DNA of 64,000 nucleotides from Bacteroidota bacterium (lineage in GTDB: Bacteria > Bacteroidota > Bacteroidia > Chitinophagales > LD1). The position numbers and the translations under genes are program-made. The notes beneath the pieces are model-generated. The model saw only the letters and a program-made list of their open reading frames with translations. It searched no databases and was not told the DNA's origin. Below, one piece after another: positions 26,770 through 34,763 of the stretch. Location: NCBI GenBank assembly GCA_018267365.1, contig JAFDYQ010000001.1, positions 1-64,000 on the forward strand, given 5' to 3'. Numbering within the stretch: position 1 is the stretch's first letter; each line of letters starts with the position of its first letter.

Positions 26770-27681
26770 ATGGATTTTGGAAAGGTAGACGACCTGAGTA
26801 AAGTCAAATTTAAGCTCCCGGCAGATCATCCCACTACAGAAAAATTGCTGGCATCGCTAAAGAAAAAGAAAGCTGCGCCCCAGGTCTATGCCGGCTGCGC
26901 CAAGTGGGGCCGCAAGGAGTGGCTGGGGTCCCTGTATCCCAAGAAAACAAAGGAAGCTGACTTCCTTAAGTTTTATGTGAAGGAGTTTAACAGCATAGAG
27001 CTGAATGCTATGTTCTACCGCGTCTTCCCAAAAAGTACGGTGGAGAAATGGGCCGGCTTTGCCGCAGATGATTTCCGCTTTGCGCCTAAGATGCCGCAGA
27101 TAGTGACGCACATACGCAGGCTGAAGAATGTAGAGAAAGACACTGAAGCCATACTGGAGAGCTTCTCTGGCTTTGGTGACAATATGGGTCACTGTTTCCT
27201 GCAGTTTGATGACCGTTTCGCACCTAATGCAGAAAACATAAGTCGCCTACATAACTATCTCCGATTCCTGCCAAAGGATTTTAAAGTAGCGGTAGAGTTT
27301 CGCCATCCGGATTGGTTTCAGGAGAAAGTAGAAGCAGAAGAAGGCTGGGATATGCTCCGCCAGATGAAGGCTTCCACCGTGATCACCGATACGGCAGGCA
27401 GGCGCGATGTGCTGCACATGCGGCTCACTACGCCTACGGCATTCATACGCTATGTGGGCAATGACGGCGACCCCACAGACTGGAAGCGTATGGACGACTG
27501 GGCCAAGCGACTGGCAAAGTGGATCGAGGCGGGCGTGGACACGGTGTATTTCTTCATGCATACACATGAGGAGAAAAACAGTCCGAAACTATGCAAGTAT
27601 AGCATCGAGAAGATCAATAAGGAGGCGGGCTTGAATATACCATTGCCGAAGCTGCTGGATGATGATCCTTCGTTGTTTTAA
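26770..27681 (+). CDS. DUF72 domain-containing protein
   Basis: A 303-residue DUF72 (YecE-like) TIM-barrel protein. Characteristic segments are VYAGCAKWGRKEWLGSLYPKK near residue 40, FNSIELNAMFYRVFPKSTVEKWA at about 77, FRFAPKMPQIVTH at about 104, VAVEFRHPDW at about 177 and VYFFMHTHEEKNSPK at about 259. The biochemical role of the family is unknown; a nuclease-like or metal-dependent hydrolase role has been guessed from structure. It follows the PLP enzyme by 49 bp and precedes a DUF1295 gene by 9 bp, so an operon is likely. Confidence 0.9.
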   Translation: MDFGKVDDLSKVKFKLPADHPTTEKLLASLKKKKAAPQVYAGCAKWGRKEWLGSLYPKKTKEADFLKFYVKEFNSIELNAMFYRVFPKSTVEKWAGFAADDFRFAPKMPQIVTHIRRLKNVEKDTEAILESFSGFGDNMGHCFLQFDDRFAPNAENISRLHNYLRFLPKDFKVAVEFRHPDWFQEKVEAEEGWDMLRQMKASTVITDTAGRRDVLHMRLTTPTAFIRYVGNDGDPTDWKRMDDWAKRLAKWIEAGVDTVYFFMHTHEEKNSPKLCKYSIEKINKEAGLNIPLPKLLDDDPSLF

Positions 27682-27690
27682 AATTTAGGT

Positions 27691-28518
27691 ATGACTATTT
27701 TTCTTTATTCTGCTTTAGCCGTTTTTCTCTTTCAGTGCACAATATTCGTAGTCGCATTGATAAGGAAGAAAAATGATATGGCAGATATAGGCTGGCCTTT
27801 GGGATTTGTCATCATAGCAGCAGTAGCTGTGCTATATCGCAGCGCTTCAGGTAGTAGTATTATGACGGGACAGTTATACATATTGATCTTCGTAGTACTA
27901 TGGGGCCTGCGGTTATTCATTTACTTATTCCTAAGAAACTGGAGTAAACCAGAGGACTGGCGATACGCTAGGTGGCGGGAGGAGTGGGACAGTAAAGTGG
28001 TCATAAGGACATTCCTGCAGGTGTTTATGCTGCAAGGTTTCCTCATGCTGGTGATAGCTTCTGTGATCATATTTTCGTTTGATACTTCATACGAAATATT
28101 GGACGACAAAGACCTGCTGTGGCTGATGCCGATTTTGCTGGTGACCGGCACTGCATTATGGCTCATAGGCTTCTTCTTCGAAGCAGTCGGCGACTACCAG
28201 CTCGCCCGATTCAAAAAGGACCCAGCCAATAAAGGCCGCGTAATGAAATACGGCGTATGGCAATACACCCGCCATCCTAACTACTTTGGCGAAGCCAGTA
28301 TGTGGTGGGGCATTTTCCTTCTGAGCTGCGTTTCTGCGGAGACCCCACTTGCAGTTATATTGCGCATGATCGGGCCACTCACGATCACCTTCCTCCTTCT
28401 CCGCGTATCCGGTGTCACCATGCTGGAGAGCAAGTACAAGGGTAATAAAGAGTACGAAGATTATCAGAAGCGCACCAGCGCTTTTATCCCACTACCCACA
28501 AAAAAGGGGGCCGTATAG
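27691..28518 (+). CDS. DUF1295 family membrane protein (steroid 5-alpha reductase / isoprenylcysteine methyltransferase-like)
   Basis: A 275-residue polytopic membrane protein with about seven hydrophobic helices. DUF1295 signatures are MADIGWPLGF at about 30, LWGLRLFIYLFLRNWSKPEDWRYARWREEW at about 70, and the C-terminal cofactor-binding region QLARFKKDPANKGRVMKYGVWQYTRHPNYFGEASMWWGIFL at about 168. The RHPNYFGE motif is shared with SRD5A and ICMT enzymes, so NAD(P)H- or SAM-dependent action on a lipid is plausible but unproven. It sits 9 bp after the DUF72 gene. Confidence 0.88.
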   Translation: MTIFLYSALAVFLFQCTIFVVALIRKKNDMADIGWPLGFVIIAAVAVLYRSASGSSIMTGQLYILIFVVLWGLRLFIYLFLRNWSKPEDWRYARWREEWDSKVVIRTFLQVFMLQGFLMLVIASVIIFSFDTSYEILDDKDLLWLMPILLVTGTALWLIGFFFEAVGDYQLARFKKDPANKGRVMKYGVWQYTRHPNYFGEASMWWGIFLLSCVSAETPLAVILRMIGPLTITFLLLRVSGVTMLESKYKGNKEYEDYQKRTSAFIPLPTKKGAV

Positions 28519-28524
28519 AGCCCC
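28494..28524 (-). terminator. terminator for the small minus-strand gene at 28561
   Basis: On the minus strand GGGGGC...GCCCCC forms a stem followed by TTTTTT (plus-strand AAAAAAGGGGGC). It overlaps the last codons of the convergent DUF1295 gene and lies about 35 bp after the small gene's stop. Confidence 0.65.
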
Positions 28525-28560
28525 CATCTAAGAGAATACATTAAATGTACGATCTGTGTC

Positions 28561-28695
28561 CTATCTGCTCGTGGACTCCAGCTGCGCCTGGCGGACCTTA
28601 TTGAGCTCGGTCAGGCGGGAGCTGAAGAATACAAATACCAGCAACGTAGCGCAAAAAGCCAGCAGGAGGACATTCATAGCGGTGGTTGACTTCAT
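28561..28695 (-). CDS. 44-residue single-pass membrane protein
   Basis: A short frame reads MKSTTAMNVLLLAFCATLLV, continues FVFFSSRLTELNKVRQAQLE and ends STSR. One transmembrane helix (about 7-25) is followed by a charged amphipathic tail that could form a coiled coil. The hydrophobic pattern, plausible start and a terminator just downstream on the same strand argue that it is real. No family recognised; its layout resembles small subunits or regulators of larger membrane complexes. Confidence 0.5.
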   Translation of the reverse strand: MKSTTAMNVLLLAFCATLLVFVFFSSRLTELNKVRQAQLESTSR

Positions 28696-29005
28696 AACGA
28701 GTAACTTATATTACTGTAACGTAAACTTATCCTTTTTAGCATCTGCAAGAGTCATGCTACTGTCATTACTTACCCACAGAAAAAACGCGCTTAGGTAGTG
28801 GCTATATTTCCTACGAGACTTTGGCAGGGTTTATGATAACGGATGCAAACTATCCGGATTGCATAGCCGGGTGCACACTATCAGAGAATAGTAGCATAAT
28901 CTAGCTACCGGACAAAAGACTTCTTGCCCGACATATTAAAAAGTTATTCGTATTACGGCCTAACTATGTGTCGGGACATCCTTTCCCCAGACTGTGTCTG
29001 ATGGG
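28696..29005. other. gene-free region upstream of the small gene and downstream of serS
   Basis: 310 bp with no credible coding sequence. It includes an imperfect inverted repeat, CCCGACATA near 28927 and TATGTGTCGGG near 28966, that may end the serS transcript (no clear T tract), and a second pairing ATGCAA/TTGCAT near 28853-28875. The promoter of the small gene should lie at the left edge. Confidence 0.35.
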
Positions 29006-30277
29006 CTATCCGATCTTGTCAAACTTAGTGTACGGCACGAGCGCTGCCGGTATCTTTACGCCATCTTTGGTCTGGTGGTTTTCCAGCAGAGATGCCACGA
29101 TGCGCGGCAGAGCGAGAGCGCTACCATTCAGAGAGTGTGCTAGGCGCACCTTCTTATTCTCATCGCGGAAACGCGCCTTGAGCCTATTGGTCTGAAAGGT
29201 CTCAAAGTTTGAGACAGAGCTCACCTCGAGCCAGCGCTGCTGCGCCGTGCTGTATACCTCAAAGTCATACGTGAGCGCAGATGCGAAGCCCATATCACCA
29301 CCACAGAGGCGCAGGATGCGGTATGGCAGCTCGAGTTTCTGCAGCAATACCTCTACATGCTTCACCATATCCTCCAGCACGTCGTATGATTTATCAGGAT
29401 GGACGATCTGCACGATCTCCACTTTCTCAAACTGGTGGAGACGGTTCAGGCCGCGCACATCTTTGCCATAGCTGCCGGCCTCGCGGCGGAAGCACGGGCT
29501 GTAGGCTGTATTCTTTTTAGGCAGGTCCTTCTCGTCTATGATCTCATCGCGATAGATATTGGTCACAGGCACCTCGGCAGTAGGGATCAGGTAGAAATCA
29601 TCTTCTGTAGCATGGTACATCTGGCCTTCTTTGTCAGGCAGCTGGCCCGTACCAAAGCCTGAGTCTTTATTGACCATGTATGGCGGTATCACCTCATCAT
29701 AGCCGGCCTCGATAGCATGATCCAGAAAGAAGCTCACGAGAGCGCGTTGCAGCTTGGCACCTTTACCCTTGTACACAGGGAAACCCGCACCGGTGATCTT
29801 GACACCCAGCTCCAGGTCAAAGAGGTCATACTTCCTGGCTATATCCCAGTGTGGCAGCGCTCCCTCATACAGGGTAGGTATCTCTCCTACCTGCTTCACC
29901 ACTTCATTCTCCTCAGGCGTCTTGCCCTCCGGCACAGAGCTGTGCGGCAGGTTAGGCAGCTTCACGAGAATATCCTTCTGGTCGTTTTCCAGCTTGATCA
30001 GTTGCTCATTGAGTTTGGCAGACTCCTCTTTGAGTCCTGCCACCTGTGCCTTCTTCTGATCGGCCTCGTCTTTCTTTCCCGACTTGAAAAGCTCGCCGAT
30101 CTCTTTGGCAAATATGTTCTCTTTGCCACGTATCTCCTCGAGCGACTGCTGTACTTTACGGCGCTGCTCATCTACCTGCAGCAGCTCATCTACGAGGTGC
30201 AGGTCTCTAAATTGTTTCTTGGCCAGGGCTTTCTTTACCTGGTCCGGTTGGGTTCGTATGATATTGATCTCTATCAT
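29006..30277 (-). CDS. serS: seryl-tRNA synthetase
   Basis: A 423-residue class II aminoacyl-tRNA synthetase that charges tRNA-Ser and tRNA-Sec-type acceptors. The N-terminal antiparallel coiled-coil arm (about 20-105, KKALAKKQFRDLHLVDELLQVDEQRRKVQ) binds the tRNA variable arm. The catalytic core shows TAEVPVTN at about 237, motif 2 FRREAGSYGKDVRGLNRLHQFEKVEIV at about 262 and motif 3 HSLNGSALALPRIVASLLEN near the end. MIEINIIRTQPDQVKKAL is the canonical start, chosen over an ATG 15 codons upstream. -7 motifs lie at 30301-30308 and 30320-30327. Confidence 0.96.
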   Translation of the reverse strand: MIEINIIRTQPDQVKKALAKKQFRDLHLVDELLQVDEQRRKVQQSLEEIRGKENIFAKEIGELFKSGKKDEADQKKAQVAGLKEESAKLNEQLIKLENDQKDILVKLPNLPHSSVPEGKTPEENEVVKQVGEIPTLYEGALPHWDIARKYDLFDLELGVKITGAGFPVYKGKGAKLQRALVSFFLDHAIEAGYDEVIPPYMVNKDSGFGTGQLPDKEGQMYHATEDDFYLIPTAEVPVTNIYRDEIIDEKDLPKKNTAYSPCFRREAGSYGKDVRGLNRLHQFEKVEIVQIVHPDKSYDVLEDMVKHVEVLLQKLELPYRILRLCGGDMGFASALTYDFEVYSTAQQRWLEVSSVSNFETFQTNRLKARFRDENKKVRLAHSLNGSALALPRIVASLLENHQTKDGVKIPAALVPYTKFDKIG

Positions 30278-30300
30278 GTTCGCGTCGGCGTTTAGGTCGG

Positions 30301-30308
30301 CAAAGATA
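30301..30308 (-). promoter_or_regulatory. candidate -7 element of serS
   Basis: Minus-strand TATCTTTG matches TAnnTTTG, 23 bp before the serS start. A second match, TACGTTTG, lies at 30320-30327. Which one is used cannot be decided. Confidence 0.4.
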
Positions 30309-30405
30309 GATTTTTGCGGCAAACGTATTCATACTGACACTAGCTGCTGCTCACGGCCGCCATTGCCAGAAAGAGTTATAAAAGACTTACTAAATCAAAT
30401 CAGTT

Positions 30406-30459
30406 GGCTGTTAAAGTCCCCTTTGGGCCTGCCTGACGGTAGGCAGGGATTTAGGGGCT
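30406..30459. repeat. dispersed intergenic repeat, copy 3 (inverted, with inner hairpin)
   Basis: Read on the minus strand it gives AGCCCCTAAATCCC, then an inner hairpin CCTGCCT/AGGCAGG, then AAAGGGGACTTTAACAGCC. The outer parts match copy 2 at 20611-20637. The 378-bp serS-rho gap contains nothing else recognisable apart from promoters. Confidence 0.6.
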
Positions 30460-30655
30460 GCTGTTTTGCAGTTTCAAAAAGAATCTCTACATTCGTGACG
30501 CAATACGCAAGCACTCACGCGCATTCGCCTTTCCTAAAACAAATCGAAGCGACCAGACCACCCACGTAAGTGCCGTTTTCTTTCACTTGTTATCATTTTC
30601 TCCAAAATCCCATTGCCACGTACGGCAAGGCTTTCTAAAAACACAAAACACACGC

Positions 30656-32389
30656 ATGTACGACATTCTCCAGCTCAATGAGATGATCCTGCCGGAACTC
30701 ACAGAGATAGCTGACAAACTAAAGATCAAGGGAGCTGCCAAGCTCGAAAAGTCTGATCTGATCCACAAAATACTCGATGCGCAGGCGCTGACAGACTCAC
30801 CTGATGTAGACGACAAACCGATCTCAGAAAAAGCGCGCCGCCCCCGCACCCGCAAGCCAGTAAAGGGCGAAAAGCCGGAAGCAGCCGAGGCGGCTGCCGA
30901 AGAACCTAAGAAAGAAGAAGCTGCCGCCCCGGTAGCAGAAGAGGTAAAGGCCCCCGCCCCTCAGAAAAAAGAAGAGCGCAAGCCCCACCCTCAGCACGAA
31001 AAGAAGCAACACCAGAATAAGCAGGAACATAAACCAAAGGTACAGGCCGAGCTGCCCGTGACCAATGCTATGCCTCCGGCCCCGGGCGAAGGACAGGAGT
31101 CTGACAGTGGCCAGCAGCAGGCACAGCCGGATGCCGATGGCAACACCGAAGTAACACAAGGTGAACGCCCGCAAAATCAAAACCAGCAAAATCAACATCA
31201 GCAGCACTACCAGCAGAATAATCAGCAGAGCCAATGGCGCAACCGCCAGGGGCAGGAGATATTCAGCGTAGAGACGGATGCCATCATAGAGGGCGAGGGT
31301 GTGCTGGAGATGATGCCGGATGGCTATGGCTTCCTGCGCTCATCTGACTACTGCTACCTATCATCGCCGGATGATATCTATGTATCTCCATCGCAGATCA
31401 AGCTCTTCGGCCTCAAGACAGGCGATACGGTGAAAGGCTACATCCGCCCTCCAAAAGTAGGTGAGAAATACTTCGCGCTACTTAAAGTAGATACCATCAA
31501 TGGCCGCCTGCCGGAGGATATCCGCGACCGGGTGGGCTTTGACTACCTCACGCCGCTCTTCCCTGAGGAGAAGCTGAACCTCACCACTACGCACGACCGT
31601 CTCAGCACGCGTATCATAGATCTTTTCACGCCTATCGGCAAAGGCCAGCGTGCCATGATCGTAGCGCAGCCTAAGGTAGGTAAGACCACGATCCTGAAAG
31701 ATATAGCCAACGCCATCGCTACCAACCACCCTGAGGTGTACCTCATCGTACTGCTCATAGATGAGCGTCCGGAGGAGGTGACAGATATGGAGCGCAGCGT
31801 ACGCGCAGAGGTCATCGCCTCTACCTTTGACGAGCCTGCAGACAAGCACGTGAAGGTATCTACCGTGGTGCTCCAGAAGGCCAAGCGCCTGGTAGAGTGC
31901 GGCCACGATGTAGTGATCCTGCTGGACTCTATCACCCGTCTGGCCCGTGCGCACAATACCGTAGCGCCTAGCTCCGGCAAGGTACTCTCCGGTGGTGTGG
32001 AGGCCAATGCGATGCAAAAGCCTAAGCAGTTCTTCGGCGCGGCGCGTAAGATAGAGCACGGCGGCTCCCTGACCATCATCGCTACGGCGCTGATCGAGAC
32101 CGGCTCTAAGATGGATGAAGTGATCTTCGAAGAATTTAAGGGTACAGGCAACATGGAGCTCACGCTGGACCGCAAACTGGCCAACAAGCGTATCTACCCT
32201 GCTATCGATATCGTATCATCCAGTACTCGTAAGGACGACCTCCTGCTGGGCCGCGAGGTGACCACCCGTATGAACGTCCTCCGCAACTACATAGCAGACA
32301 TGAAGCCGGAAGAAGCCATGCAGTTCCTCCTCCAGCACATGCGCGGTACCAAGACCAACGAGGAGTTCCTCGTGTCAATGAATTCGTAA
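30656..32389 (+). CDS. rho: transcription termination factor Rho with long disordered insertion
   Basis: A 577-residue hexameric RNA/DNA helicase that ends transcription. The start [20 protein letters not shown] is the canonical Rho N-domain; the upstream ATG 23 codons earlier is not. The Rho_N SAP-like helices (about 1-45) are followed by about 140 residues of low-complexity sequence, first Lys/Glu/Ala/Pro-rich, then Gln/Asn/His-rich (about 168-198). Next come the cold-shock-like RNA-binding domain ([20 protein letters not shown]) and the RecA-type ATPase with Walker A QPKVGKTT at about 338 and Walker [14 protein letters not shown] at about 418. Such insertions are typical of Bacteroidota Rho. 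Confidence 0.96.
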   Translation: MYDILQLNEMILPELTEIADKLKIKGAAKLEKSDLIHKILDAQALTDSPDVDDKPISEKARRPRTRKPVKGEKPEAAEAAAEEPKKEEAAAPVAEEVKAPAPQKKEERKPHPQHEKKQHQNKQEHKPKVQAELPVTNAMPPAPGEGQESDSGQQQAQPDADGNTEVTQGERPQNQNQQNQHQQHYQQNNQQSQWRNRQGQEIFSVETDAIIEGEGVLEMMPDGYGFLRSSDYCYLSSPDDIYVSPSQIKLFGLKTGDTVKGYIRPPKVGEKYFALLKVDTINGRLPEDIRDRVGFDYLTPLFPEEKLNLTTTHDRLSTRIIDLFTPIGKGQRAMIVAQPKVGKTTILKDIANAIATNHPEVYLIVLLIDERPEEVTDMERSVRAEVIASTFDEPADKHVKVSTVVLQKAKRLVECGHDVVILLDSITRLARAHNTVAPSSGKVLSGGVEANAMQKPKQFFGAARKIEHGGSLTIIATALIETGSKMDEVIFEEFKGTGNMELTLDRKLANKRIYPAIDIVSSSTRKDDLLLGREVTTRMNVLRNYIADMKPEEAMQFLLQHMRGTKTNEEFLVSMNS

Positions 32390-32411
32390 TACTGCGACTA
32401 ACTAATATTAC

Positions 32412-32445
32412 AAAGCCCTACCGGATGCGGTGGGGCTTTTTTTGT
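32412..32445 (+). terminator. rho-gene terminator
   Basis: AAAGCCC-T-ACC and GGT-GGGGCTTT form a stem around a GATGC-type loop, followed by seven T residues. It lies 22 bp downstream of the rho stop codon. Confidence 0.8.
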
Positions 32446-32627
32446 TTTACAAAGCCTCCTTTGCGAAGCTTTTTCAACTATAAAAATAAGAATGATAAAA
32501 GCTGAAGCAATCTTCAGTTTAGCTTTAGTGTCAAGTGACGGTATCTTATAAGAAGGAATTCATTTGAGGGATGACTTGCTCCAGAGACGATTGAATCTAT
32601 TATCTTTACCTTATTAAATTCCATTCT

Positions 32628-32843
32628 TTGGATAATCTCATAGATAATGAAGAGTCCTCTAAACAATCCGGTTCATCTGAAAAAGCAGATAAAGGTCCTT
32701 CAGGCAATCTTGAAGCAGCCGAAGCTATCGCAGCAGCAGCTGATAGAGCAAACCCGGATGCTCAAGAAAAATTCCTTGAGCCAAAAATAGAAAATGCCTC
32801 ACTATCGCGCGTTTCTCTCTGTCGCGCGTTTCCTAACGCGTGA
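32628..32843 (+). pseudogene. possible gene fragment fused to repeat DNA
   Basis: An open frame of 71 codons with a TTG start. Its first 55 residues are acidic and Ala-rich (LIDNEESSKQSGSSEKADKG, then NLEAAEAIAAAADRANPDAQ), which looks protein-like. The last 15 residues lie inside the repeat unit that begins near 32813. The same tail residues (AFPNA) end another spurious frame in the next repeat copy. This suggests a truncated gene end overwritten by the repeat. No family recognised; it may equally be chance. Confidence 0.25.
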
Positions 32844-33475
32844 CCACTCTGCATTGCGTTTATAACGCAAGCATCCTCACGCGCACCTCCCTAGAAAATA
32901 CCCGCTGTTCGGGATTTGTAATCCCGAACTTACTCCTATGAGGATTTGCAATCCGAATATATGGAGCTGCTAAGTCTACTCGATCAACTAAGTCGACTCT
33001 CTGTCGCGCATTCCAAACGCGTGACCCCTCTTCATTTCGTTTATAACGCAAGCATACTCACGCGCACCTCCCTAGAAAATACCCATTCTCAAACTTGATA
33101 GTCGGCAGGTCCTTGGGTGGCGCGCCTTTGTAGTAGGGCAGCGGCTCACGGAGCGGTTGGTCGGGGTGCTTTTGATTGTATTTAGCCTGCATATGGCGTG
33201 AGCGGGCGGCATCATGTATCGGGCCATAGGGTGCTGCTTCAGCTTTCACAGATGGCGCAGCAGTTTGCTGCTGCCGGTCAGGTGCCCCCGCTGTTCGGGA
33301 TTTGTAATCCCGAACTTACTACTACAAGGATTTGCAATCCGACTTTATTGGACTGCTGATCTACTCGAGCAAGTTAGTCATTCCCTCTATCCCGCCTTTC
33401 CAAACGCGTGATCACTCTGCATTCATTTACAACGCTACCCCTTCCTCACGCACACCTCCCCAGAAAATACCCATT
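32813..33475. repeat. tandem array of decayed repeat units carrying the 3' end of the terminase-like gene
   Basis: Three related units end in TAGAAAATACC or CAGAAAATACC near 32902, 33082 and 33467. A unit holds a REP-like hairpin GTTCGGGATT-TGT-AATCCCGAAC (32907-32929 and 33293-33315), a second hairpin GGATT-TGC-AATCC (32942-32954 and 33328-33340), a spacer, ACGCGTGA and the antisense of the terminal codons GYFLGRCA-stop. Unit 1 is partial, unit 2 lacks the gene segment and unit 3 follows a duplicated gene fragment. This indicates stepwise tandem duplication followed by decay. Confidence 0.65.
33058..33285 (-). pseudogene. duplicated C-terminal fragment of the terminase-like gene
   Basis: On the minus strand the segment encodes KAEAAPYGPIHDAARSRHMQ and runs on to ENGYFLGRCA-stop, about 63 residues. 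It differs from the C terminus of the gene at 33446-34072 at very few positions (for example NQKHP for NQRHP, LPTIKF for LPAIKF). Upstream the similarity breaks off at about 33285, where a REP-like hairpin begins. It lacks the N-terminal two-thirds and is non-functional as a terminase-like protein. Confidence 0.75.
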
Positions 33476-34072
33476 CTCAAACTTGATAGCCGGCAGGTCC
33501 TTGGGTGGGGCACCTTTGTAGTAGGGCAGCGGCTCGCGGAGCGGTTGGTCAGGATGCCTTTGATTGTATTTAGCCTGCATGTGGCGCGAGCGGGCGGCAT
33601 CATGTATCGGTCCATAGGGTGCGGCCTCAGCTTTCACCGGTGGCGCGATAGTTTCCTTCTGCCGGGCCGGTGTCTGGTCAGTGGCAGGCGCAGACTCCGG
33701 CACCAGCTCCTGATCTATATAGCTGTTATCCACCACCTGGGTAGTTTCGTCTTTCTCCCGGCACCAGCCATAGTGGTGCCGCAGGGCAAACATCCCCACA
33801 CGCTCCGGTATCTCCTTATTGGCCATCTTTACGAAGATCCGGCTCTCAAAGCGCTGCATGATCTGCTTCATCAGGTCCAGTATCTCCGGGCGCCTGCGCC
33901 ATTTGCTGCGCCAGTAGCGCCAGACATCGTCATAGGTGCCCACTGCGCTCAGCACCTGGCCGAGGTAGAGGTACGTGTTGTCCTGAGAGAGTTGGTCTAT
34001 CGTGGCGAGGGTGCGTAGGGTGCGCTCCAGCGTCCATTTTTCGGCGTAGGCATTGCCTGTAGCTGCTGACAT
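33446..34072 (-). CDS. phage terminase small subunit-like protein (isolated)
   Basis: A 208-residue protein. The N-terminal half (about 12-115) is helical, and its pattern resembles phage DNA-packaging (terminase small subunit, gp3-like) proteins: EKWTLERTLRTLATIDQL, then YDDVWRYWRSKW, then LMKQIMQRFESRIFVKMANK and the tell-tale GMFALRHHYGW followed by a charged stretch. The C-terminal third is Pro/Gln-rich and ends PAIKFENGYFLGRCA. No large terminase, portal or capsid genes are nearby, so it is a stranded phage-derived or domesticated gene. A -7 motif lies at 34094-34101. The name rests on pattern only. Confidence 0.5.
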   Translation of the reverse strand: MSAATGNAYAEKWTLERTLRTLATIDQLSQDNTYLYLGQVLSAVGTYDDVWRYWRSKWRRRPEILDLMKQIMQRFESRIFVKMANKEIPERVGMFALRHHYGWCREKDETTQVVDNSYIDQELVPESAPATDQTPARQKETIAPPVKAEAAPYGPIHDAARSRHMQAKYNQRHPDQPLREPLPYYKGAPPKDLPAIKFENGYFLGRCA

Positions 34073-34093
34073 AGGATGTGTTTTTTAGTACTG

Positions 34094-34101
34094 CAAACAT
34101 A
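34094..34101 (-). promoter_or_regulatory. candidate -7 element of the terminase-like gene
   Basis: Minus-strand TATGTTTG matches TAnnTTTG 21 bp before the start codon at 34072, suggesting that the isolated gene is still transcribed. Confidence 0.4.
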
Positions 34102-34350
34102 GCCACCATCCACCTTATTTTCATCGCCTTTTATTCACAAAATAGCCCCTAATTTATTGACGTACAGGTACTTGAATGCATATTAATAGTCAGGCATTTA
34201 CGTCAGGGTGGTCACTATCATCGCTTACCAGAGTATCACCACCCCTATCTATCTCATTGTATATCATGGGCTGCCGTGGGGAGCTCCGTACTCTGGCCAG
34301 CTATCCCGGTCCTTTTACTCGTCCCTCGCCGTCCGTCCCCCGCCCCTCCT

Positions 34351-34449
34351 CTACAGTCGGAAAACTTGCTCTGTGGCCAGCCTGTCTGTATTAACCCTTC
34401 GTCCCCCGCCCCTCGTCCCCCGTCCCCCTGTATAGTCGGAAAACTTGCT
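34351..34449 (+). repeat. dispersed repeat CTACAGTCGGAAAACTTGC, copies 2 and 3
   Basis: CTACAGTCGGAAAACTTGC lies at 34351-34369 and TATAGTCGGAAAACTTGC at 34432-34449, about 81 bp apart. Both are preceded by a C-rich GTCCCCCGCCCCTC-like stretch. Copy 1 is inverted at 16791-16809. Confidence 0.55.
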
Positions 34450-34540
34450 ACGCCCTACCCACTACCATGCACAACGTCCTCTAAATGAGCCCTATTCCAA
34501 CTTTTTAGCCCCTATCCTTATGATTTGTGGAAAAAATGTG

Positions 34541-34548
34541 TAGTTTTG
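34541..34548 (+). promoter_or_regulatory. candidate promoter of rpmH-rnpA
   Basis: TAGTTTTG matches the TAnnTTTG consensus 37 bp before the rpmH start codon; a TTTG occurs 13 bp further upstream, a little close for a -33 box. Confidence 0.45.
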
Positions 34549-34585
34549 CCTCCCTTTTGGGAAAATACCAATAACTTCATAAGCG

Positions 34586-34741
34586 ATGAAAAGAACGTTT
34601 CAGCCAAGCCGCCGCAAGAGGATCAACAAGCACGGCTTCAGAGAGAGAATGAGCACTAAGAATGGAAGAAAAGTCATTGCACGCAGAAGGGCAAGGGGCC
34701 GCAAAAAGCTCACTGTCTCCAGCGAAACAAGGCTCAAGTAA
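34586..34741 (+). CDS. rpmH: 50S ribosomal protein L34
   Basis: A 51-residue very basic protein: [20 protein letters not shown], then [20 protein letters not shown], then [11 protein letters not shown]. The first 45 residues are the canonical L34, with the diagnostic [13 protein letters not shown] and [12 protein letters not shown] segments. It belongs to the large ribosomal subunit. The rnpA gene follows directly, the arrangement found near many bacterial replication origins, but dnaA is not next to it here. Confidence 0.97.
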   Translation: MKRTFQPSRRKRINKHGFRERMSTKNGRKVIARRRARGRKKLTVSSETRLK

Positions 34742-34763
34742 TCTGACGGCCACAGCCAGCTCT

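Larger units (their letters stand above)
34102..34585. other. gene-free region upstream of rpmH
   Basis: About 480 bp without a credible gene. The middle part is C-rich, with GTCCCCCGCCCCTC-like words repeated near 34330 and 34400. Each is followed by the dispersed word TACAGTCGGAAAACTTGC or its variant. The right end holds the probable rpmH promoter (TAGTTTTG at 34541-34548). The C-rich words may be a small duplication of about 80 bp. Confidence 0.4.

Noticed and set aside
28556..28798. 80-codon plus-strand frame after the DUF1295 gene
   Set aside because: It is antisense to the better-supported 44-residue membrane protein and has no coherent features.
33332..34018. 228-codon plus-strand frame over the repeat array
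   Set aside because: It is antisense to the terminase-like gene and built from repeat DNA; no protein family visible.
34176..34488. Several short Pro/Ser-rich frames upstream of rpmH
   Set aside because: They arise from C-rich repeats; multiple overlapping frames are open and none has a credible start or domain.
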